A stretch of DNA of 64,000 nucleotides from Homalodisca vitripennis (GCF_021130785.1 NC_060212.1:143598001-143662000), one strand, 5' to 3'; positions 24,218 through 36,968 are shown, numbered from the stretch's first letter. Numbers and translations are program-made. The notes: generated by a model not told the origin, from the letters alone.

Positions 24218-25155
24218 CGAGGGGGTACCCAAAAAAAAACCGGAATTGTATTGCTGGCAGCCGGCAGCGTGTAGTACACATTCCTGCCGCTAGGCGTGTG
24301 TCGCGCAACCCATTGCGAGCTCAGTGACCCCAGTTCCTAGTGCATTCTGTTCGTTCGTAGTGACTGTTTTCGCTAACCCTGTTTTGTTCTTGTTTCGTTT
24401 TTTGTCATGGCAAGTTTAAGTGAACAACGTGCAGCTGTGAAATTTTGTTTTTTACTTGGTAAAAATGCTGCAGAAACTATTTTAATGTTGAATACAGCTT
24501 ACAAAGATGATGCTATGGGGAAAACTCAGATCTATGAGTGGTTCGCTCGATTTAAAAATGGCGACATGTCGATTGAAGACAAACCTCGTTCTGGACGTCC
24601 ATCAACCTATCGAACGGATGAAAATGTTGAGAAAATTCGTGAACTTGTGCTCATCGACCGTCGACAGACAATTGAGGAACTATCAGAGAGTAGTGGGTTA
24701 ACTTGGAGCTCGGTTCAGCGAAAAGTTCGCCAGAAAAGACCCGATTTGTGGCAGACTGGAGACTGGTTCTTCCACCACGACAACGCACCGGCACACACAG
24801 CCATCTCAGTTAGGCAGTTTTTAGCCAAAAACGGCATGGTTCCACTGCCCCACGCACCTTACTTACTCGCCTGACCTTGCTCCATGCGACTTTTTTTTAT
24901 TTCCACACATGAAAAGAGGCTTGAAAGGTCAACGATTTGACAGCGTTGAAGAGGTTAAGAAAAAAACGAAGCTCGAGCTTGCAGCCATTTCTAAAGATGA
25001 CTACAAAAAATGTTTTGATCAATGGAAATACCGTTGGGACAAGTGTATTAGTTGTAATGGAGATTATTTTGAAGGAGATAAGGTCGTATTGTAAAAAATT
25101 TGATAATATATAATTTTTATAAAATAATTCCGGTTTTTTTTTGGGTACCCCCTCG
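24218..25155 (+). mobile_element. Mariner element, internally deleted
   Basis: Terminal inverted repeats start CGAGGGGGTACCC at 24218 and are mirrored at 25155; a TA precedes the left end. The frame 24407-24874 encodes the paired helix-turn-helix part of a mariner transposase (AVKFCFLLGKNAAETILMLN, YEWFARFKNGDMSIEDKPRS, GRPST). It then jumps from LTWSSVQ directly to RQKRPDLWQTGDWFFHHDNA, so roughly 100 residues with the first catalytic Asp are gone. HHDNAPAHTA holds the second Asp. A one-base shift at HAPY-(SPDLAPCDFF) moves the rest into another frame. The C-terminus (24909-25094, RGLKGQRFDSVEEVKKK ... KCISCNGDYFEG) is open. The protein would cut and paste DNA at TA; this copy cannot. Confidence 0.9.
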
Positions 25156-25559
25156 TTTACCGTGGTCTCATACTGAAAGTGACCTGCACTGTTAAGACTG
25201 TCTTCCCCACGGTAATGTTGGTTGGTAATTCTTTATATTCCTGAATTGGATAAGTGCATTTTCTAAACATAAGAGAAAGGAAAATTATTATGTATACAAG
25301 ATGTTGTGTCGACACATTGAAAAGTAGAGAGATATGAACAAAAATTCTTAAAATTGGTGGTAGGCATATACCAACAACGATGAAATTTGCTAGGCAACTG
25401 CAACTTCATGACATTTCCTGCAAATACAGCTGGTGACAAGAAACAGTAACCGTTGCACTTAGGATAAGGTTTAAATACAGTATTACAGTTGTTCATATTT
25501 GGTTTGAAAATGGTCTAGAGTCAAATCTGTTTTACTAGGAAAATCACGAATTTGAAAAA

Positions 25560-26045
25560 AGATTTTGAGTGAACCTCCTGTTTAAGGAATGGCTGGAGAG
25601 TAATACCAAATCTCCTTGAATATTGATTGACAATGCTCCATACCACAATGCAAGATTTATCAAGTAACAAATCTAATTCTAGAAAAGTTAAAGTTTAAAT
25701 AAGTATAAATCTAATTCTAGATTAGTTGTGAATAATGCACACAAATATAACCTTTCCAACAACTTCTAGCTTAAAACCAGAACTGAATAAACTGCACAAA
25801 CGCAAACTAAAAATTTAGGCAATTTTGGTTAACCATCGTCGTTCAGCTCTACATCTGCTCCTCTACCACACGGAACTTCAAACTATTGAAATGATTTGGA
25901 GTATAACGAAACAAAGAGTTGCTATGTGTTGTTTTCAAAGGAAGTGATATAACAGCTTGTGGAAACAACATTTACTGAAATAACTACTAGAGCTCTACAC
26001 ACACAAAAATAGTTCGATGGTGGCTGGTGTTTCTAAAAACTCTTC
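25560..26045 (+). pseudogene. DDE transposase relic (IS630/Tc1-like, DDE_3 type)
   Basis: Two + strand segments in order resemble the end of a DDE_3 domain: a segment reading near IDNAPYHNARF (about 25625-25655, with the second catalytic Asp) and YHTELQTIEMIWSITKQRVA (about 25865-25925), where functional relatives have PPYHCELNPIE. It is broken by several stops. It may be the C-terminal partner of the DUF4817-type family whose N-terminus lies at 15062, but no sequence links the two. Confidence 0.6.
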
Positions 26046-26059
26046 ACCTCATGCCCAAC

Positions 26060-26640
26060 ACTGTTATATTTGTATAGAAAATTACTGATTCATTCCAACA
26101 TCTGTAATAACAAATAAGCATCATCAGCTGTTTCTGAAACAAATATATACAATTGATTTCATTAATCTGGTTTGCAGATGTTGATCAAGCAAATGGTATA
26201 TGACCATAGCCATGTCGTCACAGAAATAGTTGGCGATATAGGAACACTACCTCAAATATCACTGGACTATACTGGTGCAGGCTGCTCTAAGAGTCAAGAG
26301 TGATCCTTAAATCAACCAAATATCATGATTGACTTGCAAGATAGCAGTGACAGAAGCATGAGTGAGACTTGTTATAAAAATGTTTTTGCTAAATAATTAT
26401 AAATGTTACCATTTTGCTGATTCAAGATTACTAAAATCTGGTGTATTGTTAACATACACAAGCTGTATGTAGTTATCAAGCAAGGTGTGTTGTTTGTAGC
26501 TTTTTTCCCTAAATGCTTCCAAATTGACAAATAACTGTTTGGCACTTTATGCATAAAACTTTGAAAAATAGCTGTGGTGAAATCTAAGGGTAAAAGCTGT
26601 ATTTTAGTCTTGTGATAAGACACACCAATATGGTTGGTAA
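26060..26640. other. Intergenic, nothing recognised
   Basis: No conserved frame or repeat end seen. Confidence 0.35.
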
Positions 26641-26800
26641 ATAAGGATCATGTGGTTACTGTTCTCCACATCTTAAATCCAGATTAGTAATGGGTTCAAA
26701 TCCTGTCATCAATATGGTTCATCTGGTACTGTACCAACTTTAATATTATTGTGCTTGTTCAGTTGTCTTCGTCCATAGAAAAAAGACACTAAAAAATAAC
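26640..26800 (+). repeat. Possible tRNA-derived SINE fragment
   Basis: GGGTTCAAATCCTGTC at 26692-26707 is a good Pol III B box, with a decayed A-box-like stretch upstream (GATCATGTGGTTACTG). The same B-box phrase TTCAAATCCTGTCA occurs at 57606, supporting a dispersed SINE. Confidence 0.5.
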
Positions 26801-26819
26801 CTCTCCGATATTACAGTCG

Positions 26820-27060
26820 CAGTCAAATCAAATCAAAATCGGTTATTCTCTACAAAAATTAATAAAAGGTACATTATTAATATATTTATTGTCTTTAAAA
26901 ATATAATTAAATTGAATATCTGGTTTTTTAAAATATAATGTGCTAAATAAATTTATATCTTTAATTTAATGATTTGAGAAATATTCTCACATAGGCTACA
27001 GAAGCCTGAGCGTGAGAACGAGTTATCACAAAGTACTTAGGTAGAATTTCAAACTGTAAG
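26820..27060 (-). mobile_element. LINE 3'-end fragment
   Basis: The + strand begins AATCAAATCAAAATCGGTTA, the same kind of start as the LINE tails at 12055 and 52000. No protein piece is visible. Confidence 0.4.
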
Positions 27061-27441
27061 AAGTTTTAGTATAACTTAAAAGAAATTAAGTAAGAAACAA
27101 AAATAAAGTATAAATACATTTTTTATCAAAATGAAAATGAGGAATTTATTTGGATGCAATAACTGAATGGAAATTATCGAAAAAAAAGAGCAAAACTACC
27201 AACTGTTGGAGACAATGACACTGGATGGGCCTTGGTGCAACTCTTTGTTAACAGACGGACATCGGGAAAACTGTGTACAATATTCACCATACTTTATCAT
27301 CGAGGATTGTTATCTGTATTCATTACATCATTGTATTGGGCATGCATAACCTCTCCCCCAGCAGACATACATGTGCACGCACATGCATACATAAGTAACT
27401 TCACACTCACTATATTACTTCTTCCCTAATACATACTTGTA

Positions 27442-29466
27442 GTGCAGTCATTGAAGCATTATTGCTCCGAATTTTTTTACTGTGAACCGAATTGCATACA
27501 ATTTTGGAATTAGGTTCATCTTACCCTTAACTTCAAAAGTGAAATGATTTGAACTCCGCAACCACCCTGGGGGTGGTTGCCTACCCCTTCTCGGGGGTGA
27601 ATCTTTTTGTTTCATAATAAACCTCGGATATCGATAGAAGGCATCATTTTAAGCAAAAAAATCATATATAAAGTTTTTCGAAAAATCAAATACTTTTTCA
27701 AGTTAATGGCAATTGAAAATTCACAATTTTTTTCACGTTTTTCCATCGGTTTTTTGCAAATATCTCCAAAAAATAAACGTTTTATCGAAAGTTTTATAAA
27801 AAACAAAATTGTAGCAGGTAAATAAAATGAACAATTTGGGTTTTTATAAAGTATTCTAAGTGCAATATTAAGCTAGATATTAAAGATCAAAGCAGTTTTT
27901 TTATTTTGTCTGAAAATTTAATCGATGTTGTCAATGCCATCTAGCGGGGAGCAGATGCATTTTAGGCATTCTAAATAAAAAAGAGTTTTGTAGTGCTTGA
28001 AATAACCTTTGAAAAATGAGCACTATTAAACGTCTTTTGCACGTAAAGTAAGTGAGCTGTATTGCAAATAAGAGGAGCATCTAATGTTTTTTTCTTTGAA
28101 ATCAATGGGTTTCACAAGTGCCATTTCCACCAAAATTAAAAATTAAATCGATTTCGCCTAGAAATTAACTTCATTATGAAGATTTTTTTATCGATTGTAT
28201 CAGTTTTTGATGCTTCTGGACACATATTTTTCCAAAAATTCCACGATTTAAAAACAATTTCAAATTTAAAAACACCTTTTTTCATAACATCTCAAAAATG
28301 ACTACAGATACGTATAAAAGTGTAGGGATGACAAATTTAGGTATTTTTCTGACAAACAATTTGGTTTTTTTGTTTTTTCTGACACACAAAAATGGACGGA
28401 GATATGATTGTTTAAAGAGCGCGTGGCAGCGCAATCACAGTCTCTCTTAAGCCCTTTAACCCTTCACCGTTTGAGAAAAAGGTTTTTTACTATATATTGC
28501 AATAAAGGATGTTGTAGCTCTCTTAATTACCTTTACAATGGTTTTTTTTATAAATTGTTATAGCATGAAAATTGAAGGAGTTGTGGTCCAAAAAACTTAT
28601 CATATTTTTTCTACTTAGTAACTGAAAATTTCGGAGTTCGAATATTTGGAGCAACGTGAAAGTACGCAGCATAATAGAGACCCAAAAACTATTGTAATGT
28701 GTATAATATACATAATATGGCTCATATATTTTGGAAACGTAAGCATGAATACATTACCAACGTTTCTTATATGTATATATAAACACATTTGAGTGAATTT
28801 ATATAATTTGTAACTTTTTATTCAATAAATGGCAATTTTTTACTCTAAATTAAAATTGTTTTTAAATATATAATCATATATATATTTACTGTTTTAATTT
28901 AGGGGTAGTTTTTTAAGGGTAGAAAAAGCTTAAGAATATGATAATCATTTTCGAGAGTGTGGAATAATATTTAAATCCTTTTCATTTTATAAAAAAAAAG
29001 TTAACAATTTTTTATCAAGGGGTAGTTTTCAAGGGTTGAAAGGGGATTAAAAATTTGAGAATTATTATAGAGAATATAAAATATTACTTACTCTATACTT
29101 ACATCTTTTTATGTCATACCAAAGTATTTTTTTGTGATTTTTTTCAATTTAAAGCGTTGTTTGCAAGGGTTGTAAGATTTTCAAGGGGTTGAAAATGATT
29201 TTAATATGAGGTACTTGTGTTAGAAAACACCTTTACAAATTCACCACTTACTATTGACATGTGTTCTAGCAATAAAATGGCTCAATGTCAATTTTTTTAC
29301 ATCAAGGAGTTGTTTTACACCCCTTAAAATAATAGGCGGAGTTCAGATCATTTTCACTTTTGAAAGTTAAGGGTAACATGAGCCTAATTCCAAAATTTCA
29401 TGCAAATCGGTTCACAGTAAAAAAATTCTGAGGTAAGACCGTATTTTTTCGCTTCAATGACTGCAC
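27442..29466. mobile_element. 2.0-kb non-autonomous DNA element with long inverted ends
   Basis: The first 16 bases (GTGCAGTCATTGAAGC) are perfectly complementary to the last 16, and after a short divergent spacer about 90 more bases match (TTTTTTTACTGTGAACCG, ATTTTGGAATTAGG, TTACCCTTAAC, TGAACTCCGC). TA flanks both ends. The interior is AT-rich with degenerate repeats of a GGGGTAGTTTTNAAGGGT-type phrase (about 28900-29200) and no open frame of note. It is a non-autonomous TIR element of unknown superfamily with a possible TA duplication. Confidence 0.72.
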
Positions 29467-29469
29467 TAT

Positions 29470-30660
29470 TGTCCAAACACAACTCATATGTTTACAGCAT
29501 ATTTAAATAATATACAAGCAAAAGATACAACTCACGTGTACATACATATAAAGATATGTTTATATATGCTTGTGTACAGACACTTGAATAAATTTTTCCA
29601 CCCTCCATCATCTATTGCCTATAATTTGATGTAATCAATAGTTCAGTACGGTCTCTTCCCACCATAATCAGTTTAATATTCTTCTTTTTAAAGAAAACAT
29701 TGTTGTACAATTAATATTTTGTACGGAATCCGACAATTTTTTGAAAATAATATGTGCTATACTGGGTGTCCTATGAAGGTTTAAACGTTTGACTTTATAT
29801 TACTTGCCCATTTATGCACCGAACATTTTCAAACTCTACACAATTCATTAAATAGGCTTTAAAAATATTCTGTGAAAATTTCAGCTCTCTAGCAATTGTT
29901 GAAACAAAATAGTGGCATAGGCTGTCCCTCAGGAAAAAGGAGAGCTGTCACATCAGACTATAGATCAACTGCTCACAAAATAACGTGAGCAGAAGTAAAT
30001 ATCTGAGCAGCCACACGCAGGAGGGCAGTGGGACAACCATCTCCTTGTCTCTGTTTTGTCAGCTGTGTGGGTATGCTCGCACAATTTTGTTTACACTGCA
30101 GCTATTTACCTATTCTATAAGTATATTGTATTTTAGTGTGTAGGCCTATACAAGTGTAAAATATTAATTAAACAGACTAACGTAGCCATAGATGTATCTA
30201 GAGAGCTTGCGTTTTGGTGTGAGGTTAGCCTGTGGCAAAGGCCAGGTCAAGGGATAGAGCAAGCGGGCGACTGCTAAGCAGTGGTGGGGATACTAGGATC
30301 ACAACGGCGGAGGGGTATTTACCCCACCCTGCTTGAACTAAAATCGTCCAGTATCTTTTTGTTAGTGGTTTACCTATAACAGTATTAGGTGTATTATTGT
30401 TCAGAGGTTTAATATAAAATAAAAAGGTTATATATTTTTTAGCTATGATTTTTCAATAATAATAATAAGTTGTTTATATAAAATTTCATTACCCTTCATC
30501 CTAAATTAGTCATTTATTTCTTTAATTATTCCTTTTCAACATAGAGTGTGTTGTTGACTATTCAAAACATGATGTACTAGGATAAAGAAAAATAGAGTAA
30601 TTATTGAGAATGTTGTTTAGCAATTGTAATTCAAGAAACAAAATTATAATTTTAAAGCAA
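29470..30660. other. Between the 2-kb element and MIS12, unassigned
   Basis: A GC-richer patch at about 30180-30350 and a stretch at about 29755-30000 look repeat-derived, but I find neither ends nor coding frames. The 3' end of MIS12 lies at the right of this interval. Confidence 0.3.
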
Positions 30661-30662
30661 TT

Positions 30663-30668
30663 TTTATT
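30663..30668 (-). promoter_or_regulatory. Candidate polyadenylation signal of MIS12
   Basis: TTTATT on the + strand is AATAAA for the minus-strand gene, 54 bases after its stop codon. Confidence 0.5.
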
Positions 30669-30722
30669 AAATATTGTTCTTGTACAAAACACATTAAACT
30701 TAAAAAGCTGAGGAATAAATTT

Positions 30723-33700
30723 TCAAGATGAATTTTCTACAGATTCACTTGTACTATCACTAGAGTCTTGGTTTAAACTAAGCAAAAACAATCTGTGGTT
30801 GACCATCTCGTCGACAGAAGGCATCAGAACTTCCAAAACTTTCTCACTTTCGTTACGTTCCGCCACAAGCCGCTCACATTCTCCCACCATCCTGGTCAGC
30901 AAGGGCAGTGCATCACGCAATATTTTCAGTTCTTGGTGCAGCTCAACGTCAAACGACTTTGTCTAGAACAGTTGAGTACACCATAAACCATTGAGAACAC
31001 ATACAGAATTTGTATACTATTTTATAAAAAGCAGTAAGTGTACATTTTAGAATTGAGATAAGAATATTCAAACAATCAAAATAAAACCATGATGTTAATT
31101 AATTGTTGACTTAACAATCCAACTTCACATATGAAGTTTTTTTTTCATGAGTAAGTTTTGGCACTTTTTTAAGAAAAAGACGATTACATTTTTATAGATA
31201 CTGTAGGCGAGCCACGAGATGACCCCTGGTCTCTTTGCATACCGGCAAATTCAAGGTGCTAATCTGAGGAGAATTTTCTTGACAATATTGTCAAGTGAGG
31301 ACTTGAGACTGTAACTATAATCGTGTGCATTATTGTTGCAGAAGTAATTACTGACTTACATGCATGTAAAATAAGGTGATACCACTTCAATACACAGCTG
31401 TATCGTGTAATGGGCCAGGGATCGTCTCGTGACTCGTCTACAGTAGTGAATACAGAGAGATATTTTACAAACATATTGATGTTAAAGTGCTATGAGATGC
31501 TGGTGTAAAGTTCTGTCATCATGTAGTGTTAACAAACTTTATTACAGAACAGTGAAACAGTGAATGAAACATGCACGGTAAGACCAACTTGAATTATCAC
31601 TGGCCACAGCAGGGATTTTGTAAATACACACACGGGGTAGCAAGAACTGCTAAGTTAACTACGTTCTTCATACAAAAGCACTAATTTCAGAAGAAAAAAT
31701 GACACTTGGTACAGAAGCAGCTAAACAAGATTAGAGGCCAACTGTAGTGAAATGGCCTTGAGTTTTACCCCATAATAATAATTTTAACTTAACTTTTAAA
31801 CACTTATTTTTGGTTAGAAGTATGAGTGATATCGCATTTTAAAAATATAATTAATACACATCTAAAGTTTTAGTTTTTCTTGTAAAATATTTACCTTTTG
31901 GATGATTAAATGCCAAAGTACAAAAACATTTAAAATTTTTTTAACCAATCAAAATATAAAAAATATTGAAAGAAAATTTGGATTGTATATTATTCATATC
32001 TTTAAAATGAGACACATCCCACTATTAATATGATTAAAAAATACGATTGGAAAAGTTTTTAAAGTTTAAAATTGTTCTTATGAGACTAAACCCACGATGG
32101 CAACAAGTACAGCCGGCTCTTAACTCATTTATAAGTTCTGGTCTTTAAGTCAAAGGAGAAGGGGTATTTTTTGCTGAACCTCCTTTTCCTGGAAGAGTAG
32201 CTTACAAAAATTATATGAAGAGCTATTATCTTAATCCTGGGATAACAACAAGTACAATAACAGTTTGAAAACAAGCTTATAAACAACTCTTGGCCCCCAA
32301 TGTAATTTACCCTCTTAATCCTCATAAGAAGGTCCGACAACTGGTTGTCCATCTCTTTTTCTTCACTGGCAGAGTACTGGGTTCTCTGGATGGTGTCCCC
32401 AGGAAGTAACACATGTGCTGGAATGTGGAGTAGATCTTTCAGTTGAGTCTGCGACAAACATCATAATCTCTAACACAATTCTTTATCACTCGGGGAGAAA
32501 TTAGTGCTCTGGGAGAGAGCAATGTGTGATAATTTAATAATTAGCTAAGTTCATTACACATAATAAAGTTTTGAAACAACAAATTGATAACTAACTCACG
32601 TCATAACCTTTCCTTTTTATACACGTTCAGGGTTGTTCAATCCTGTAAAACTAAACGGTGGCTTCAAGAAATATTAAAAAGCATTCACATAAATAAATAT
32701 GTATTTAATTTTTTTTTTTAATCAAGAAAGACAAATATTCATTTAAACACTGCTTTACATATTTTTAAAGAAGTTCGTTTCAATTTCTTCTTTTTATATA
32801 AAAATTCTTTTTAAACGTGATCAATTTAACCTTAGAACTGACAATCGACATTATAACGTCAATCAGTTGATTCACAAGTGGCAATCGACATTATAATGTT
32901 GAGTTATGAAGTCGGAGAGTGAAACTGTTTTTGATTAATACTCTGAAATATATCAGAGAAGTTTAACACTGTTTATCTTTTACAGGTTTTTAAATATCTA
33001 GATTTAGCAGCGACAAAGAACCCTGCAGATCACTTTTGACGTCCAGTTTATACCAAATACTGTGATAAAAGGCCTTAAATTCATTTATAAATTGCAGCGG
33101 TAGATGTATCTTCAATAGATTTATCATTTTTATTCAAAAACTTCCAGTACAACAAATAGAGTTTCAAATGTCTGTGGTGTGGTATCATTACTCACATCGT
33201 TGCAAAGAACACATGGAGGTAAATTATAACCGTTTGTGTTAATGGAAATGAATCCATATTTAATGTAATCATAACTATATAATCTTTTCTTTAGCATCAA
33301 TATGACCATTTTATTGGCCTACAAAAAAATACACAACTTGTCTGTCCCACTTTTTTATGCTTAAGTTACTGATCCAACAAACTGCAGAATATTACACTAA
33401 TAAACCATGCAAGTGACAAGAACCACTCCATAAACAAACTGAGCATTACGAGAATTGCTTGCAAGCAGTGTTCTCCAACACTTTCTTATTATTCTAATAC
33501 ACTGACACATCCCCCTCTCACGGTTGAGAACCACTTTAATAAATTATGGCATTTTACTATAGTTGATTAAAATCCCAATAAGAACAAAACCAGATAAATT
33601 AAAGCTTCTGCACGCAACATGACATCTGTATAACTGATTTTGACTGATAAATAACAACAAACCACTATCACCTGTTTAAATGTGAACAAATAATTTTACT

Positions 33701-36700
33701 TATTATTCTTGACTTTGACATGTAATTAAAAACACATTACTATCTGCTGATTAAGCCAAGTCAATAAATATAATGGAGTGTCATTTCAAGACCAGTGGGG
33801 TGGAGGGATTTTTGAAATAGGAATTTAGGCTTATATGTTTTAAAACCGGGGACCCTAAGAATGTCCATATAAAATCAATCCAGTAGTTTTTAGGTGATTG
33901 AGCAACAAACACACAGAAAGACACAATTAGATTTTTATGTATTTAATAGTATAGATTAAACTACCACAGTAAAAGTTATCAGGTTCAAAAAGACAAAAAA
34001 AACATTTAATATGGTACATAAAATGTAATCAGAATTTAAAAACTTACTTACCTCTAAGGTCTTTAGAGGTTCCACTGATGCATTCATGTATTGGTCAATC
34101 AATGATTTGGTTATTTCTTTGACTCTCCCTATTTCTGGATCATCATCAGCATATTTCTTTATTAATGCTGTTGTCATTGCATCAGTGAAATGTGTCACCT
34201 CATCCTTGACAAGGAGTCGGACTGAAAAATACCGGTTATTCATTTTAAAGACATGAATTAAAACATTTCAAATTAAATTAATGAAAAGAAACTGTTCCTG
34301 AAGATTCAACATGAACTGGAAATTAGACAAATCAAATTGTTTGTTAATGAATTACATTAGAGACTATGCATCACCACTGTCAAGATTATTATCTTGTACT
34401 CATTTTAAACATTATTCAATATTTAAAAATCGTATGTTTACTGCCATTTTTCTTGCTGATGTCACTAGCCTACTCAGCACGTAATTGACTTTACTTTATA
34501 GAATTAAATTAATGTTCATCAATATTACTATTCTGGTAAATAAAAACACCTGGTACTGATTCATTATGATTATCTATGGGTCAAATGTTTATATATTCTA
34601 TAGTCAGATATTTTTAAATTGATAATCATGATTCAATTGTATTGGTGGCCACTTATTACATTGCTGCCATAAAGCTCTCTGTGTGGCTACTAGACATTGT
34701 CATTTCACAGCATTGGGGTACAGTACGATAAGCGGATCCGGTTTTTTATATCGAAGAATGTCTAGTCATCGATACCTAATATTCGCATCTCAAATACTAG
34801 ACTATCAATCGATATAAAAGTATCTATAGTACTCAATAACAATCATGTTTTAAATTAAAATATGAATTTAACACGTTCACGACGACGGCAATTTTACGTG
34901 TTGTTACATATTGAGCAGTCATATATAACACACAAAATCTTCAAAATAGGCGTAAACGTTGTTTTCCATAAAACTATTCTATAATGCATAAATAATGCAT
35001 TTTAGGTTGAAAAACAATGATTAAATATATACGAATAAGTTAAAACCGGTGTGTCCCCCGTGTCACACGACGCCTATACGTTGCCCTTCGCTTCAATGGG
35101 CGTTGTGTGTCACCGGTGACACACTGTTTTACTGCATCTAAAAAGTACAAAATGGTACAAGAAGGTAGCAATCGAGCTTCTATTGGGTACATGTGTGGTC
35201 AACGCTTATGTAATATTGAACGAACATCGGCAGAAAAAAAATCGAAATGTTACATTTCAGAGAATCACTGGTAAAGTCACTTATAGCACCAGCCGGAGGA
35301 GATCATCGCAGAAACACAAATTTTTGCAGATACCAGGACCATCTCGAAAACGATACCTGACGTGCCACGAGAAAATTATCAGTGAAAGGGGAGCAAAAGA
35401 AGCACGAAAAAACTCTAAGCGGGTTGTAACGTATTGCAGTGGCTGCCCAAATGAACCTACCATGTGCCTTGGATGTTGCAGTGTGAAACATTTGTAATTT
35501 TATATATAAAACATAACATGTTGTAGTTGTTTTCTTCATAGTTTTGTTAACAGTGTGATTGGTTATTTTTAAATAAACATTTTTATTAATACTACTGAGA
35601 CTTTGCGTACATTTTTACCTCCCAACCACAATCACTTCATATAAGAGAGAACACCATGCTAACTTTTATTTTAACCGTATATATTAAAACAAACATTATT
35701 GTGATAGGCGTTGAACATAAAACATGGCCTCAAACTCTGGCGTAAGTTAAAAATTCATCATAACAACGTATAGCGATAGTGCGTCACCCGTGCCACACTC
35801 CGCCCAGTTGTAACGTATAGAGTGCGTTACCGGTGACACACGCCGGCATTCTGAACGAAGCAGCGTGTGACACCGGTGACGCACGTCGTCGTGAACGTGT
35901 TAATATTTACAGTAATCAAACAAATTATTATAACCAAAATTAGGAAAATTGAAGATGGACCATATTTGCTTCTCTCAGTTACAGTAAAGTTGTTTCTTTC
36001 CCACAAATTTCACATAATGGGTTTTTCGGTACGAGTCCAACAAGTTGAAGTCACGTAAAACATGTCTTATCATCTTTCAAAGCAATGTCGTGTAGTTTTC
36101 TAAAATTGACTGCCATTTTTAATAATCAAAATTACTTATGTAAAATTGAAATATTGCCCTACATGTATTATTTGAAAGTGTATACAGCTGTTGATATAGT
36201 TTATTTAAGTAAATAGTTCAAAATAATTAATCAGTATCGATTGATTATATCGATGGTTATGATTGAAGTAATATCGGTTGCTAATTTCGATATAAAAACC
36301 AGGTCTGTTTATCGTATCCTACACCAGCTATTTAAACAAGACATGATTTAAGTAGAAAATACATTTCTATTGAAAAAAAATTTCAACTTGTGCCAATTAA
36401 AATTTTCCATACAATGAAGAAATTAAATTAAAAATTAGAGTGATATTCAGCAAGAATGTTACCAAATTGAGAAGTGTAAAACTAGGCTAGCCTCAAAATG
36501 AGATTAGGCAATTCTATTTCTCATCCTTTATATAACTAATAAATCCTCTAATTCATTACATCTTAAAATACCTATACATAGGCCTAGGAGTAACTTCCCG
36601 GCTTTGGAGGTTAGCTCATTTCCCACGATCTAATGTTTTACAAATTTCACAGGTTTGTTCCTGTGGCCAATAGATATTTAGAATAGGGGGCCATAGTACG

Positions 36701-36968
36701 TTACAAGGGGAGGGGGCAGTCTGGGGATAAAATGTACATTATATACTCAATATCACCCTTAGAAACACACCTGCAAATTAAAAAAAAATGAATAATGTGA
36801 AATAGGTTGAACCCGAGCTTGGGGGTTCCCAGCTTAGGATTACTATTTAAATTAAATAATATATACTTAACATTTTTATTTGAACTTACTTGCAATCATG
36901 AAATCTTCTACAGTAAATCCAAATAACTGTGCATCATATTCTTGCTCTTTAAACTCTTTTAAGTCCAT
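30723..36968 (-). CDS. Mis12: MIS12 kinetochore protein (four spliced coding exons)
   Basis: Exons on the minus strand: 36968-36890, 34221-34052, 32448-32311, 30962-30723 (stop included). All introns are GT-AG; the phases are 1, 0, 0, and the sum is 208 codons plus stop, close to human MIS12 (205). The protein starts MDLKEFKEQEYDAQLFGFTV, matching the family's YEAQFFGFTP start; exon 2 has a long helix (VTHFTDAMTTALIKKY); exon 3 has LKDLLHIPAHVLLPGD followed by TQYSASEEKEMDNQL, matching the conserved IPSNILLPED...PYS segment; exon 4 is coiled-coil-like (TKSFDVELHQELKILRDALP) with a Ser/Glu-rich tail. In animals Mis12 is a core subunit of the MIS12 complex (with PMF1, DSN1 and NSL1 in vertebrates), linking centromeric CENP-C to the NDC80 microtubule coupler. 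The start has A at -3 and G at +4. Introns 1 and 2 hold mobile elements. No break is seen. Confidence 0.9.
30963..32310. other. MIS12 intron 3, nothing recognised
   Basis: No conserved frame or clear element ends. Confidence 0.35.
32826..32910 (+). mobile_element. Solo piggyBac-type end in MIS12 intron 2
   Basis: Reading + from TTAA at 32826, TTAACCTTAGAACTGACAAT closely matches the inward sequence from the end at 51373 (TTAACCCTAGAACTGACAAT). Just inside, CAATCGACATTATAACGT occurs and recurs at 32883 with one change (CAATCGACATTATAATGT), like a subterminal repeat. I could not locate the other end. Confidence 0.5.
33776..33956 (+). mobile_element. RTE-like LINE 3' fragment in MIS12 intron 2
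   Basis: The phrase ending AATCCAGTAGTTTTTAGGTGATTGAGCAACAAACACACAGAAAG-type sequence resembles the 3' untranslated tail of insect RTE/CR1 LINEs (…GAGTAACAAACA…). No coding part. Confidence 0.45.
34716..36325 (-). mobile_element. Merlin-like element, copy 2, interrupted by a piggyBac, in MIS12 intron 1
   Basis: The ends (GGGTACAGTACGATAAG at 34716; mirrored at 36325) and the next ~100 bases match copies 1 and 3. The transposase N-terminus lies on the minus strand from the ATG at 36116 (homologous to the MAVN start of the other copies, with frame breaks). At 34868-35903 a piggyBac element is inserted; the same stretch in copy 1 (about 1480-1495, inverted) is uninterrupted. Without the insert the copy is about 0.57 kb. 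Confidence 0.72.
34868..35903 (+). mobile_element. piggyBac element (family A-like), internally deleted, C-terminal finger retained
   Basis: TTAA lies at both ends (34868-34871 and 35900-35903) with mirrored TTAACACGTTCACGACGAC. Inside each end are copies of a palindrome, best at 35106-35123 (TGTGTCACCGGTGACACA), with variants at 35829 and 35867. An open frame (35183-35497) contains VVNAYVILNEHR, which in full transposases lies just before the tail, then a basic stretch and a cysteine finger with C-x2-C pairs (TYCSGCP, MCLGCCSVKH). The DDE core is deleted. Non-autonomous copy. Confidence 0.85.
36326..36889. other. MIS12 intron 1, remainder
   Basis: Nothing recognised. Confidence 0.35.
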
